NCBI RefSeq assembly: GCF_000419605.1
Contig: NZ_ATTI01000001.1
Location: 2,886,501-2,950,500 of the forward strand
Length of the DNA stretch: 64,000 bases
From: Sphingomonas phyllosphaerae 5.2
GTDB lineage: Bacteria > Pseudomonadota > Alphaproteobacteria > Sphingomonadales > Sphingomonadaceae
Direction of reading: 5' to 3'
Shown here: one piece after another, positions 30,774 to 42,562 of the stretch
Numbering within the stretch: the first letter of the stretch is position 1
How the letters are laid out: each line of letters starts with the position of its first letter
Program-made: the position numbers and the translations under genes
The notes under the pieces: generated by a model
Database searches by the model: none
What the model was told of the DNA's origin: nothing
Seen by the model: only the letters and a program-made list of their open reading frames with translations

Positions 30774-31280
30774 CTACGCCACCGCCTCTTCCAGCAGCCC
30801 CAGCGCAACCTCCAGCGCAGCTTCGCGCACCGGGCCGCGGCCACGGTCGCCGAAGTGGCATTCGCGGTGCCAGACCTTGCCGTCGCTGCGTCGCCGACAG
30901 GCGAGGTGGACCAGCCCCGGCTCGTCGCCCGGCGCGCCCGCGCCGGCGAAGCCGGTGATCGACAGCGCGATGTCGCCGTCGGAATGCAGCAGCGCACCCT
31001 CCGCCATCGCACGCGCGACGTCCTCGCTCACCGCCCCGCACCGCTCGATCTTCTCCGCCGCGACGCCGAGCAGTTCGCACTTCGCCTTGGCCGAATAGAC
31101 CACGAAGCCGCGCTCGAACGCGTGGCTCGCACCCTCGACATCGGTCAGCAACGAGGCGAGCAGCCCGCCGGTGCAGCTTTCCGCGGTGACGATCGTCAGG
31201 TCGCGCGCGCACGCCGCCTCCAGCACGCGCCGCGCGGCATCGACGACCGCGGCGGGAATGCCGCCGAGCGGCTCGCTCAC
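30774..31280 (-). CDS. Nicotinamide-nucleotide amidohydrolase (CinA C-terminal domain, PncC)
   Basis: 168 residues equal to the stand-alone CinA C-terminal domain: TIVTAESCTGGLLASLLTDVEGAS, ERGFVVYSAKAKCELLGV, GALLHSDGDIALSITGFAGAGAP. It deamidates NMN to nicotinic acid mononucleotide in NAD recycling. The frame is open further upstream, but the homology begins at the GTG at 31280, which overlaps the stop of the 2OG oxygenase gene by GTGA. nadE, which could consume the downstream product, lies about 5 kb away. Confidence 0.9.
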   Translation of the reverse strand: MSEPLGGIPAAVVDAARRVLEAACARDLTIVTAESCTGGLLASLLTDVEGASHAFERGFVVYSAKAKCELLGVAAEKIERCGAVSEDVARAMAEGALLHSDGDIALSITGFAGAGAPGDEPGLVHLACRRRSDGKVWHRECHFGDRGRGPVREAALEVALGLLEEAVA

Positions 31281-31978
31281 GAGGCCGCGGCGTCGCGCGG
31301 ACGACGCCCCCACGGCTCCTCGCGGAACCACTTGGTGATGATGTACTTGGTGCCCTCCAGCACCGCCATCCCCTCGTGCAGCGTCGCGGTGTTGGGGCGG
31401 CCGTCCGCGGTCATGTTGTCCCACGCCAGCAGCATCCCCTTGCGCGGCGCCACCCGCAGCCCTCCCTTCGGAAACCACGTCGCACCGCCTTCCTCCACGT
31501 CGTTGAGGTAGATCATCGCGGTGAAGGTGCGCTGCCCGCCATTCTCGCGCATCGCCGGCCAGTAACTTTCGGCCTCGTGGAAATAATCGTGGTGAGCGCG
31601 GAAAAGCTGGCCGGGGGCATAGCGCTGCCCCTGCATCGTCTCGCCGAATTCCGGCGCGATGCCCAGCGATGCCGCGATATAGGCGTCGATCTGGCGGATG
31701 CCGTCCGCGGCGCGATCCATGTCGCAGCTGTCGCTGGTGCGGCTGCCGGGCCCCCCGCGGTCGCTGAACAGCGTCGAGGGGCGGCGGTTGGCATCGATGA
31801 CCTGCACCAGCCAGTCGCAATTGGCCTCATCGAGGAAATCGATGCAGCGCCACGCCGCGACCGTGTCGCTCGGCAGGCGCTGCATCCGCGGATCGGCATC
31901 GAGCCGCGCCGCCACCGCCTGCCCTTGCGCGGCGCGGACGGCGGAGGGGTAGCCGGGGGGTGTGGTCGCGATCGACAT
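31277..31978 (-). CDS. 2-oxoglutarate/Fe(II) dioxygenase (prolyl 4-hydroxylase type)
   Basis: 233 residues. The double-stranded beta-helix carries the Fe(II) triad in LFRAHHDYFHEAES (HxD) and ATLHEGMAVLEG (distal His), with the 2-oxoglutarate-binding basic residue in GTKYIITKWFRE. The spacing and the FTAMIYLNDVEEGGATWFP strand match P4Hc-domain proteins. Bacterial members hydroxylate proteins such as EF-Tu or small substrates; the substrate here is unknown. Co-translated with the PncC gene downstream. Confidence 0.88.
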   Translation of the reverse strand: MSIATTPPGYPSAVRAAQGQAVAARLDADPRMQRLPSDTVAAWRCIDFLDEANCDWLVQVIDANRRPSTLFSDRGGPGSRTSDSCDMDRAADGIRQIDAYIAASLGIAPEFGETMQGQRYAPGQLFRAHHDYFHEAESYWPAMRENGGQRTFTAMIYLNDVEEGGATWFPKGGLRVAPRKGMLLAWDNMTADGRPNTATLHEGMAVLEGTKYIITKWFREEPWGRRPRDAAAS

Positions 31979-32034
31979 GACCGCCCCGGTTTCGCGCGCG
32001 GCGCGCTGCGTTGCAAGTGATCCGCGTCAACCCG

Positions 32035-32979
32035 TCAGGCGAAGATGCCGTGGATCACGTCGACGACCGTCCCGTCCTCGATATCGACCAGCAGCGCGTC
32101 GTCATAATAGCGCACCCAGCGGTAAGGCTCCTCCGCGTCGGGCAGGCGATAGGCGTAGGGATCATAGATCCAGTAGCGCGGCGTGTAGAGCATCGGGGAC
32201 AGCGGCACGCCGACGCCGAAGCGCCGATAACCGCCGTTCCAGCCGTAAGGCGCGTAATAACGCGGCAGCCGGAATGCCGCGCTGCGTTGGTTGCGATAGC
32301 GGTTCCAGTCGTAGCGCGGATCACGCCGCCAATCGCGATCCCAGCCGGCGCCGCGTCCCGAGCGCCACGCCACGGACGGCGACGGCGACCGGTCGGGACC
32401 ACCGAAGCGCTGCCGCGGATCGGCACGTTCGCTACGCCACACCCGATCGCCCTGCTCGCCGCGCGCACGCACGTCGTCGCGGCGGTCGCGATCACGGTCC
32501 CGGTCGCCCGTTGCGACGGGTGGCCGCGCGAGGCCGCGATCCCAGCGGCGTTCCCCCTCACGCGCGGAGGTGCGGGAATCGTCGCGACTTCCCTGCCAGT
32601 CGCCCGGTTGCCGATCGGGGCGATCGTCGCCGCGTCCGTCAAGCTGCGACTCGACCCGATATTCCCGACCGCGCTGCCGGTCGCCATCCGGTCGATCGGC
32701 GCGCTGGTCGCCGCGTCCCTGCCAGCCGCCCGGCTGCGCCGTCGCGGGCGTCGCACCGCCGCGGTCGCGGCGTGGCTCTCGCGGCTCCTCTCGCGGCGCG
32801 GCGGAGGGCCGCTCGGCCGGTGCAGCTTGCTGCGGCGGCGGTTGCGGGCGTTCGGCGCGCTCGCGTCGCCAGTTGCCGCGATCCATCGACCGGTTGTCCT
32901 GCGCCAGTGCCGGCGGCACCAGCGCCGTCATCGACAGCAAGCCCGCCATCATCGCCCTCAACATCGTCCGCATCTCCAC
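32035..32979 (-). CDS. RcnB-like periplasmic protein with Arg/Asp-rich middle
   Basis: 314 residues: signal peptide (MLRAMMAGLLSMTALVPPALA), then about 180 residues of low-complexity Arg/Asp/Pro/Gly sequence, then a C-terminal domain with WNGGYRRFGVGVPLSPMLYTPRYWIYDPYAYRLPDAEEPYRWVRYYDDALLVDI-type content, whose RWVRYYDDALLVDIEDG motif is the RcnB hallmark. RcnB of E. coli modulates Ni/Co efflux from the periplasm; metal specificity here is not shown. ATG at three close positions could serve as the start. Single-gene unit. Confidence 0.75.
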   Translation of the reverse strand: MEMRTMLRAMMAGLLSMTALVPPALAQDNRSMDRGNWRRERAERPQPPPQQAAPAERPSAAPREEPREPRRDRGGATPATAQPGGWQGRGDQRADRPDGDRQRGREYRVESQLDGRGDDRPDRQPGDWQGSRDDSRTSAREGERRWDRGLARPPVATGDRDRDRDRRDDVRARGEQGDRVWRSERADPRQRFGGPDRSPSPSVAWRSGRGAGWDRDWRRDPRYDWNRYRNQRSAAFRLPRYYAPYGWNGGYRRFGVGVPLSPMLYTPRYWIYDPYAYRLPDAEEPYRWVRYYDDALLVDIEDGTVVDVIHGIFA

Positions 32980-33060
32980 CGATCATGGGGATGCTTGTGC
33001 ACGCCCCCGCGACAACGAACACTGAACCGCGTCGTCAGCCGATTGAAAGGAGCGACCGCA

Positions 33061-35934
33061 TCAGCGCTGGTGGAGCAGCCCGCGGACGCGTTCCAGCAGC
33101 AGTGCGCGCGGGTACGGCTTGCGGATCAGTTGCTGCTCCGAAACGCCCGCGATCTCCGCCGGATCGGCATGGCCGGTCACGAACAGGATGCGGACATGCG
33201 CGTGGCGCTGCGCGACGTGTTGCGCGAACTCGATCCCGTTCATCCCCGGCATCGTGATGTCGGTGACGACCAGCTGGATGCCCGGTTCGTGGAAGAAGGC
33301 GTCGAGCGCGGCGGCGCCGTTCGACGCCTCCACCACGTGGCATCCCACCTCGCGCAATGCCTCGACCGCGATCTGCCGCACGCGATCGTCGTCGTCGAGC
33401 ACCATGACGATGGCGCCGGCAAGCGAGTCGGCGAGCGGCGGCGGGCTCGGCAGTGGCTCGGCGACCGCCTGCGTCGCGGCGCGCGGCAGGAACACGCTGA
33501 CCGTCGTGCCCTCGCCCGGTGCACTGTCGATCCGCACCCCGCCGCCGGATTGCTTCGCGAAGCCGAAGACCTGCGCCAGCCCCAGTCCGGATCCCTTGCC
33601 GACCTCCTTGGTCGTGAAGAACGGCTCGAACGCATGCGCCAGCACCGCGGGCGGCATGCCGGTGCCGGTATCCTGCACGGATACGCGGACATAGTCGCCG
33701 GGCGGCGGCTCCTCGGCGCGCGTCGGCTCGCCACGCCGGACGTTATCGACCGCCAGCGTCAACAGCCCGCCGCCGACCATCGCGTCGCGTGCGTTGATCG
33801 CGAGGTTGAGGATGATGAGCTCCATCTGCGTCGGATCGACCAGCGCCGGCCACACCGGCATCGCCGCGCGCGTCTCGATCGCGATCTCGCGCCCTAGCGT
33901 GCTGCCGAGCAGGTCGAGCAGCCCCAGCACGGTGAGCCGCAGGTCGACCACCTTCGCCTCCAGCCGCTGCCGCCGCGAGAAGGCGAGCAGCTGCGCGGTT
34001 AGCGCCGCGCCGCGCTCGGCGGCGACGCGGATATGGTCGAAACGCGTGCGCAGCCGCTGGTCGAGCAGGCCACGCTGCCCCGCGACGGTCAACGCATCGA
34101 CATTGCCGAGGATCACGGTCAGCAGGTTGTTGAAATCATGCGCCACGCCCGAGGTGAGCTGCCCGATCGCCTCCAGCCGCTGCATCTGGTGAAGCGTTTC
34201 CTCGACGCGCTCGCGCTCGGCGATCTGTTGCATCAGCTCGGCGGTCCGCGACGCGATGCGCTCCTCCAGTCGCTCGCCGGCCAGATGCGCCTCGGTCACG
34301 TCGATGCCGCACGCGGTATACCCCTGGAACTCGCTGCCCAGAAAGCGCGGCCGCGCCTCGATATGCACCCAGCGTTCCTGGCCGCACGCGGTCAGCACCG
34401 GATATTCGCCGGACATCGATGCCGGCCGGTTGAGCCAGCCGGCGCGGTTCCGCAGCGCCTCGTCGCGCCGGTCGGGGCGCAACAACGCCACCCAGCCGCC
34501 CGCCGTGACTTCGTCCGGCGAGATGTCGAGGATGGTCTCGAACCCCTTGCTGGCGAACGCGACACGACCGTCGGGCTCGGTCATCCACACAAGTGCCGGC
34601 AGGCTGTCGGCCAGCGCGCGGAAGCGTTCCTCGCTCTCGCGCCACGCCTCGGCCTGCGATTTGCGCGTCGTGACGTCGGCGAGCGTGCCGACGATGCGGA
34701 CGCAGACGTCGCCATCGAACAGCGCGCGCCCGCGCGCCGACAGCCAGCGCACGTCCGCCCCCGCCGGGCGGACGACCCGGTATTCGATATCCAGCGGCGC
34801 GCGGACCACGGGATCGACCACCGAGGGGAAGACCGCGCGGAGCGCGGCGCGATCCTCGGGGTCGACGCGCTCGCGAAACTGCTCGATCGTCATGAACGGC
34901 GTGTCGGGCGGCAGCCCGTAGAAATACAGGCCGCGCGGCGAACAATAGAAGCGGTCGCGTACGAGGTCATATTCCCAGGTCGCGATCTCGCCGGCCTCGG
35001 TCGCCTGCTCCAGCGAGGCCCGTCCGCGCTCCAGCGCCTGACGCGCCTGATGACGATCGGTGCGATCGACGCCCTCGATGAAGATCGCCGTCACCTGCCC
35101 GTCCGCATCGGTGATCGGCTGGCAGATGAAGTCGATCCAATAATCGCGCAGCCCGCCCGGCTCGGTGGTCGGCAGCTTGACCGGCATGTCGCGTCCGCGG
35201 AACGGCCGGCCGGTGCGGCGCACCTCGTCCAGCTTCTCGATGAAGCCGATCGCGGCCACGTCGGGCAGCGCCTGCGCATAGGGAAGGCCGATCAGCGGCC
35301 GTTGCCCGGTCATCTCCCGATACGTCTCGTTGGCCAGTTCGATGACATGGTCGGGGCCACGCAGCACCGCGATGAAGCCGGGCGCCTGATCGAACATCTG
35401 GCGCAGCCGCTCGCGCTCATCGTCGATCGTCTCGATCTTGCGCACGCGCTCGGTGGTGTCGGAGACGATCGACAGCACGCCGCCGACGCTGCCGTCCGGA
35501 AGCAGGATCGGCGAATAGGAGATGTCGAAATAGACACGCTGCGGGCGGCCGTCGCGCAGAACCTCGAACGGGTGGTCGCGCGCGGCCACCGTGCGTCCCG
35601 TGGTGCGCACCTCGTCGAGCATCGGGCCCAGCGCTTCCCACGTCTCCCCGCTCCACTCCCGCGCCGGGCGCGCGAAGCCACGTGGGTGCATGTCGCTCAT
35701 CACCTTGGCGTGAGCATCATTGTAGAAGGCGACATAATCGTCGCCCCAGAAGATCGCGACCTGCGCCGCCGATGGCAGGAACAGCGTCAGCGCGCTGCGC
35801 AGCGTCGCGGGCCATGCGCCGGGCGACCCCACCGACGAGGACGTCCAGTCGGTGTCGCGGATCAGCCGCCCCATCTCTCCACCCCGCGTCAACGACTGGG
35901 CGAAGTCGTCGTACGGAAGCTCTTTTCTTTCCAT
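33061..35934 (-). CDS. Multi-PAS hybrid histidine kinase
   Basis: 957 residues from the ATG opening MERKELPYDDF. No transmembrane helix is visible, so it is cytoplasmic. Four PAS-like segments occupy about 50-570, with PAC signatures such as GGVLSIVSDTTERVR and RIVGTLADVTTRK. Next come a dimerisation helix and a phosphoacceptor in SGVAHDFNNLLTVILGN (His about 595), HATPase with NLAINARDAM and GKGSGLGLAQVFGFAKQSGG (about 695-810), and an intact receiver (about 838-950: VLDDDDRVRQIA, VTDITMPGMNG, LFVTGHAD, IRKPY). The HDFNN type resembles light- and redox-sensing PAS kinases. Divergent from nadE by 76 bases. Confidence 0.87.
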   Translation of the reverse strand: MERKELPYDDFAQSLTRGGEMGRLIRDTDWTSSSVGSPGAWPATLRSALTLFLPSAAQVAIFWGDDYVAFYNDAHAKVMSDMHPRGFARPAREWSGETWEALGPMLDEVRTTGRTVAARDHPFEVLRDGRPQRVYFDISYSPILLPDGSVGGVLSIVSDTTERVRKIETIDDERERLRQMFDQAPGFIAVLRGPDHVIELANETYREMTGQRPLIGLPYAQALPDVAAIGFIEKLDEVRRTGRPFRGRDMPVKLPTTEPGGLRDYWIDFICQPITDADGQVTAIFIEGVDRTDRHQARQALERGRASLEQATEAGEIATWEYDLVRDRFYCSPRGLYFYGLPPDTPFMTIEQFRERVDPEDRAALRAVFPSVVDPVVRAPLDIEYRVVRPAGADVRWLSARGRALFDGDVCVRIVGTLADVTTRKSQAEAWRESEERFRALADSLPALVWMTEPDGRVAFASKGFETILDISPDEVTAGGWVALLRPDRRDEALRNRAGWLNRPASMSGEYPVLTACGQERWVHIEARPRFLGSEFQGYTACGIDVTEAHLAGERLEERIASRTAELMQQIAERERVEETLHQMQRLEAIGQLTSGVAHDFNNLLTVILGNVDALTVAGQRGLLDQRLRTRFDHIRVAAERGAALTAQLLAFSRRQRLEAKVVDLRLTVLGLLDLLGSTLGREIAIETRAAMPVWPALVDPTQMELIILNLAINARDAMVGGGLLTLAVDNVRRGEPTRAEEPPPGDYVRVSVQDTGTGMPPAVLAHAFEPFFTTKEVGKGSGLGLAQVFGFAKQSGGGVRIDSAPGEGTTVSVFLPRAATQAVAEPLPSPPPLADSLAGAIVMVLDDDDRVRQIAVEALREVGCHVVEASNGAAALDAFFHEPGIQLVVTDITMPGMNGIEFAQHVAQRHAHVRILFVTGHADPAEIAGVSEQQLIRKPYPRALLLERVRGLLHQR

Positions 35935-36010
35935 CGCGTTCGAATGTAGCGCGCCGGATTTGCCGCGAATAGTTGGCAAAGTGTACATTCGCTCGGTATT
36001 TACCGGACGC

Positions 36011-38053
<2,043 letters not shown>

Positions 38054-38304
38054 AGTCCCCAGCCCGCGCGATCTGCGGGTCGATCGACTGAACAAGTGGC
38101 TTGTTCGGCATCCTGTCTGGCGACGAAGTAGCTAAAATCGCCGAACAATTCTGAGCGCCGCTCCACCCGGTCACCGCCCTTGCAGATGCCGCCTTCGCCG
38201 TTGATTATCGCGACCAGACGAGCTCACGACGCTGACGTTTGTCCAACAGCGTGTCGCGGCGTAATCGACGCTTTGACTCCGCGTCACGTCACGCCGGTGA
38301 CCTG

Positions 38305-38320
38305 CGCCCGATCTCGGGCG
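38305..38320 (-). terminator. Hairpin downstream of tamB
   Basis: CGCCCGA (38305-38311) and TCGGGCG (38314-38320) form a perfect 7-bp stem with a two-base centre, 15 bases past the tamB stop on the minus strand. There is no T tract, so it may be a terminator or an mRNA 3'-end stabiliser. The other 250 bases back to nadE hold no gene. Confidence 0.4.
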
Positions 38321-38335
38321 TAGGTGCGTCTCGGC

Positions 38336-41300
38336 TTAGAAATCGCGGGAGTAGCGGAGCTGCACGTTCGACCCGCCGAACGACCCGGCCTGTGACAGAA
38401 TGCTGATCGACTTGGTCAGGGCGATCGTTAGCTGGGTCGCCGTGAAGCCGCGGGCATCGGTGACGATCTCGATATAGATGTCGTTCGTCAGATATTTGCC
38501 CGCTGCGAGTGCCGACCCGCGCCCGGTCGCCTCGTCGGCGCCGAGGACACGCAAGCGGTCGAACCCGGTCGCCGAGCGCAGCTTGCCCAGCGGGTTCAGC
38601 CCACCGCCCGACCCGCGCAGCGAGTTGAGCGCGGAGGCGAGTTGCAGCGCCTCGATCGCCGACAGGTTCTCCGGATTGGTGCCGAACAGCAGCCGGCTCA
38701 ATACCTCGTCCTGCGGTAGCGACGGGGTGGAGGTGAAGGCGATCTGCGGCCGCTGGCCGGTGCCGGTGATGTTGATGTTGAACGTCACCCCATCGTTGAC
38801 CGTGGTCGCCAGGATGTTGATGTCCGGATCGGTCAACGCCGCGCCGCCACGGAACCGCACCTGCCCACGCTGCACGTCGAAGCGCTTGCCCGCGAACGAA
38901 TACGTACCGCGCACCAGGTCCAGCCCGCCCCCGATCGTGGGTGCGGCGGAGGTGCCGCCGACGCGCAGGTCCATCGACCACTCGCTCTCCAGCCCCATGC
39001 CGGACACGAACAGCTGGTTCTCGGCCCGCACGCGCAGGTCCAGCTTGAACAGTCCGACGGGCGGTGGAGCCGGACGATCAGTCGGTCGCGCCGCGCGGAC
39101 GTCGCTCTTGCGGCGCACGCCGGTAAGTTCCGGCACCTCGGCCGATCCCTGGCGGATGATCTCGTAGCGCGCATTCGGCACGCGAATATCGCCGGAGATC
39201 AATCCGCCCGCCGCGCTGTTCTGGATGCGGATGTCGCCGCTCGCCGTCGCGCCGAGTGCATCGGAGCGCGCCAATTGCGCGTTGCGCATCGCCACGCGGA
39301 CGTCGAGCGGGAAGCCTTGCGCCGCCGCGAGGCTGACGTTGCCCTGCGCCTGCACGGTCCCGTCGCCGGCGCGTGCCTGCAACTGCGACAATTCGAGCCG
39401 GTCGTTGTTGAAGCGCGCCGCGATGCGCATGTTGCTCAGCCGCGTACCGTAGGTTTCGTTGGTGTAGGTCAGGTTGTCCGCACGCACGAGCCCGTTGACG
39501 CGCGGTGCGCCGACCGTGCCGCCCAGGTCCGCCGCGATCGCGATCGGTCCGGACAGCTGCTGCTCGGCGAGCCCGGCAAGGCTGAACAATACCCCCGACG
39601 GCCCATTGTAGCGGATGCCACCCGAAAGCGCCCCCTGCATCAGCCGCGTCGTCCAGCTGCCGCTGCCGCTCGGCGTCAGCGTCGCGATCATCCGCCCGAC
39701 CGGCGTGCCCCCGCGCTTGATCAGCGCGCGTCCTTCGCCGGCTGCGCTGGTCAGCCGGCCCTGGAAGACGATGTCGACCGGCTCGGAAACCGAGGTCAGG
39801 CTGGACCGCGTGAAATTGGCGATGTTCATCCGGGCATCAGCGCGCGGGGAGGCCTGGCCGGCTTCCTGCACGTAATCCATGCTGCCGGTCGCCTGCCCGC
39901 CGACGCCGAGGTTCGGCACGAGCGCGCTGAGCAACGACAAGTCCAGCTTGTCGAGCCGCACCTGCGCCTGCGTCCCACCGCCGCCGAAGCGACCGGCAAG
40001 CCGCATCGAGCCCTTGTCGAAATCGAGCCGGGCCGGTTGCAGGCGATAACCACCACGCTCCGGCACGATCCGCGCCGGCGCGGCGGTGCGGAATGCGACG
40101 TTGTTGGCCGCGCCCTGCAATGCGATGAGGTACAGGTCGGGCGACAGGCGCGAATTCACCGCGACACGGAACGGCACGCTGTTCGAGCCGGTGAACAGCG
40201 CCTGCGCCGTACCTGACCCGCCACGGTAATCGACCTTCACGCGCCCGCTATCGAGCACCGTCGCACCGTAACGAAGGTCGGCGACCTGCGCGTCGGCCAC
40301 TATCTGCGGCTTGTCGTACAGGACGATGTCCGCGTTGATCAGCGCGCGGCCGATCGTAAAGTCGACCATGCCGGGGATCGTCGCCGACAGCGCACGCGCA
40401 TTGACGCTGGCGCGCTGATACTTGCCCTGCGCGCGCAGCGTGGCGAGCCCGTTCAGGCCCTGCCCGTTGAAGCGCACCTGGCCGGCGAACGGTCCGGCCA
40501 CGGTCTGTACGACGCGTCCGCCGAACTGGACCCCGGCGAACAGCACGCGGCGGATATCGACCGCCAGCTGTCTGCCCGGCGTGACCAGCACGTCGGCGGT
40601 GAACGGACCGTAATTGGTGCCACCGGTCGCGTTCACCTGATAGGCGCCGCCACGCCCGACAACCCGTGCATCGAGGTTCGCAAGTCCGATCCCGACCCCG
40701 GGGCGCGGCGCGCGCAGCCGCACGACGGGCGCCGTCGCCGATCCCGTGACGCGCGCGGTCAACGGGCCGTATTGCTTCGAGAAGGCGTCTGCATCGACCA
40801 GCACCGCGCCGCTCGCAGGGTCGAACCGCCCCTGCCCGCGCGTGATGCGGAATTGCGGCGCATTCATCGTAAGACTCTGGAAGGTGACGACGCCTTCAGG
40901 CGAATAGCCGAAGCGCGTGCTGAGCACCGCATTCCCGCCCAGGAAGGAGCGAACGCCCTCGTTGAAGAGCTGCTTGGTCTGCACTGCGACGCGCCCGGTG
41001 ATCCCGAACCCGCCACGCGCGCCGGGAACCAGCTTCGCATCGGTCTGGATGTTGAGAATGCCGACGCTATCGACGCGGAAGTTGTTGACACGGCCCTGCA
41101 ATCCACCGGTGTATCGCCCGGTCTGGACGTTGGCGGCGATGATTGCGGTCGCATCGATCGTGTCGGAGCGGATGCGCAGATTGTCGGACAGCACGTTCGG
41201 CATCTGCACCGCAATGTCGCCATCGATCCGCGCATTGGTGGTCAGCCCGCCGAGCGCCGGGTTCAACCCCGCAACGCGCTTGGCGCGGGCGTGGACCGGC

Positions 41301-42562
41301 ACCATGATACGGTCGCTGTTCACACGAGCTAGACCCTCGGCATACAGGTTCTCGACGCTCATCTCGCCGAAGCCGAGCGACGCGGCCCGCACCTTGTAGT
41401 CGACCGTCGGCGTGGCGAACGCCCCGTTCAGCACCACGCGCGCCAGCACGTCACGCCCGCGCAGGTTCGGAGCGATCGCACCGGGGGTCAGCAATCGCGC
41501 GTCGACCGCGAAATTGCCGAACCGGCTGTTCTTCAGGTCGAGCATCCCGCCGGCATCCACCGCCAGCGCGTCCGAATTGAGCTTGATGCGGGTGTCGGCG
41601 CTACGCTCGCCGAGCGTCACGTCGGCCGCCACCTGCAACGCGGGTGCCGTCAGACGCTCGACCGGGCCTTCCAGATAGAGGCCGGGGCGCGTCGGACCGC
41701 GCACTTCGAAATGGCCATTGCGCGCGGTCAGCGACAGGTTCGCCAATTGTCCGCCGCCCAGCGTGGCGAGCGCACGCCCTTGCCACGCCGCCCAGCTGCC
41801 GCGACCGGCGACGGTAGCAGTCAACGGCGCCTTCAATCCGGCCAGCTGCGCGACCACGCCGCCCGCGGGGGCGTTCAGCCGCACGTCGAGATCGAGCTTG
41901 TTGTCGTCGGGCACCGCATCCAGCTTCAGCCGCGCGACATCGCCGCCGGCGACCCCGGGGCCACGCAACGCGACCGCGTCCACCAGCAATTGTGCGCGAC
42001 GATCGGCGATATGCGCCTGCCCGTCGAAGCGCGCGATGTGGCGCGCACCCGAAACCGCCGGTTCCATGACGAAGCGTGCGACCTGCATGCGGCCGATGTC
42101 GATATCGAGATCGGGCAGCAGCGGTGCATTGGGGTCGGTCGGCTCGGTCGACGGCTTCAGCTCGGGATTGCGGCGTAGCGTGATGAGCTGGCTCGACACG
42201 CTGCGCACGTCGACATGGTTGCTGGCGAACGCGAACGGCCGCCAGTCCACCTCCAGCCGCGGCGAGGTGAGGAACACGCCCTTGGGGTCGCTGACCCGCA
42301 CGTCGCTGAGCCGCATCCGGCCGTAAAGCGAACCGTCGATCCGCCCGACCTTGATGTTCAGCCCGGAGGCGGTGGTGTAGCCGCCGATCTGGTCGGCGAC
42401 GAAGCGCCGGCCGGGATCGGTGTTGATGCCCAGCACGATCGCGAGCACCAGCAGCAGCAGTGCGGCGATCGCGATCCCGATCCACTTCAGGATTCGCAGC
42501 CACAGCGGACGGCGATCCGCCGCGATCATGCCCTCGCCCGGCGCCAGCGTCTCGTCAGTCAT
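38336..42562 (-). CDS. tamB: Translocation and assembly module protein TamB
   Basis: 1408-residue inner-membrane-anchored, periplasm-spanning protein. One N-terminal signal-anchor helix (about 24-46, ILKWIGIAIAALLLLVLAIVL), then about 1000 residues of AsmA-like beta-repeat sequence forming the hydrophobic groove, and the C-terminal DUF490/TamB domain (about 1000-1408, with GLDLVRGTYSFAGKRFDVQRGQVRF, LPQDEVLSRLLFG and YLTNDIYIEIVTDARGFTATQL). TamB works with TamA to insert some outer-membrane proteins and is also linked to phospholipid transport. The ATG overlaps the tamA stop by one base. Confidence 0.93.
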   Translation of the reverse strand: MTDETLAPGEGMIAADRRPLWLRILKWIGIAIAALLLLVLAIVLGINTDPGRRFVADQIGGYTTASGLNIKVGRIDGSLYGRMRLSDVRVSDPKGVFLTSPRLEVDWRPFAFASNHVDVRSVSSQLITLRRNPELKPSTEPTDPNAPLLPDLDIDIGRMQVARFVMEPAVSGARHIARFDGQAHIADRRAQLLVDAVALRGPGVAGGDVARLKLDAVPDDNKLDLDVRLNAPAGGVVAQLAGLKAPLTATVAGRGSWAAWQGRALATLGGGQLANLSLTARNGHFEVRGPTRPGLYLEGPVERLTAPALQVAADVTLGERSADTRIKLNSDALAVDAGGMLDLKNSRFGNFAVDARLLTPGAIAPNLRGRDVLARVVLNGAFATPTVDYKVRAASLGFGEMSVENLYAEGLARVNSDRIMVPVHARAKRVAGLNPALGGLTTNARIDGDIAVQMPNVLSDNLRIRSDTIDATAIIAANVQTGRYTGGLQGRVNNFRVDSVGILNIQTDAKLVPGARGGFGITGRVAVQTKQLFNEGVRSFLGGNAVLSTRFGYSPEGVVTFQSLTMNAPQFRITRGQGRFDPASGAVLVDADAFSKQYGPLTARVTGSATAPVVRLRAPRPGVGIGLANLDARVVGRGGAYQVNATGGTNYGPFTADVLVTPGRQLAVDIRRVLFAGVQFGGRVVQTVAGPFAGQVRFNGQGLNGLATLRAQGKYQRASVNARALSATIPGMVDFTIGRALINADIVLYDKPQIVADAQVADLRYGATVLDSGRVKVDYRGGSGTAQALFTGSNSVPFRVAVNSRLSPDLYLIALQGAANNVAFRTAAPARIVPERGGYRLQPARLDFDKGSMRLAGRFGGGGTQAQVRLDKLDLSLLSALVPNLGVGGQATGSMDYVQEAGQASPRADARMNIANFTRSSLTSVSEPVDIVFQGRLTSAAGEGRALIKRGGTPVGRMIATLTPSGSGSWTTRLMQGALSGGIRYNGPSGVLFSLAGLAEQQLSGPIAIAADLGGTVGAPRVNGLVRADNLTYTNETYGTRLSNMRIAARFNNDRLELSQLQARAGDGTVQAQGNVSLAAAQGFPLDVRVAMRNAQLARSDALGATASGDIRIQNSAAGGLISGDIRVPNARYEIIRQGSAEVPELTGVRRKSDVRAARPTDRPAPPPVGLFKLDLRVRAENQLFVSGMGLESEWSMDLRVGGTSAAPTIGGGLDLVRGTYSFAGKRFDVQRGQVRFRGGAALTDPDINILATTVNDGVTFNINITGTGQRPQIAFTSTPSLPQDEVLSRLLFGTNPENLSAIEALQLASALNSLRGSGGGLNPLGKLRSATGFDRLRVLGADEATGRGSALAAGKYLTNDIYIEIVTDARGFTATQLTIALTKSISILSQAGSFGGSNVQLRYSRDF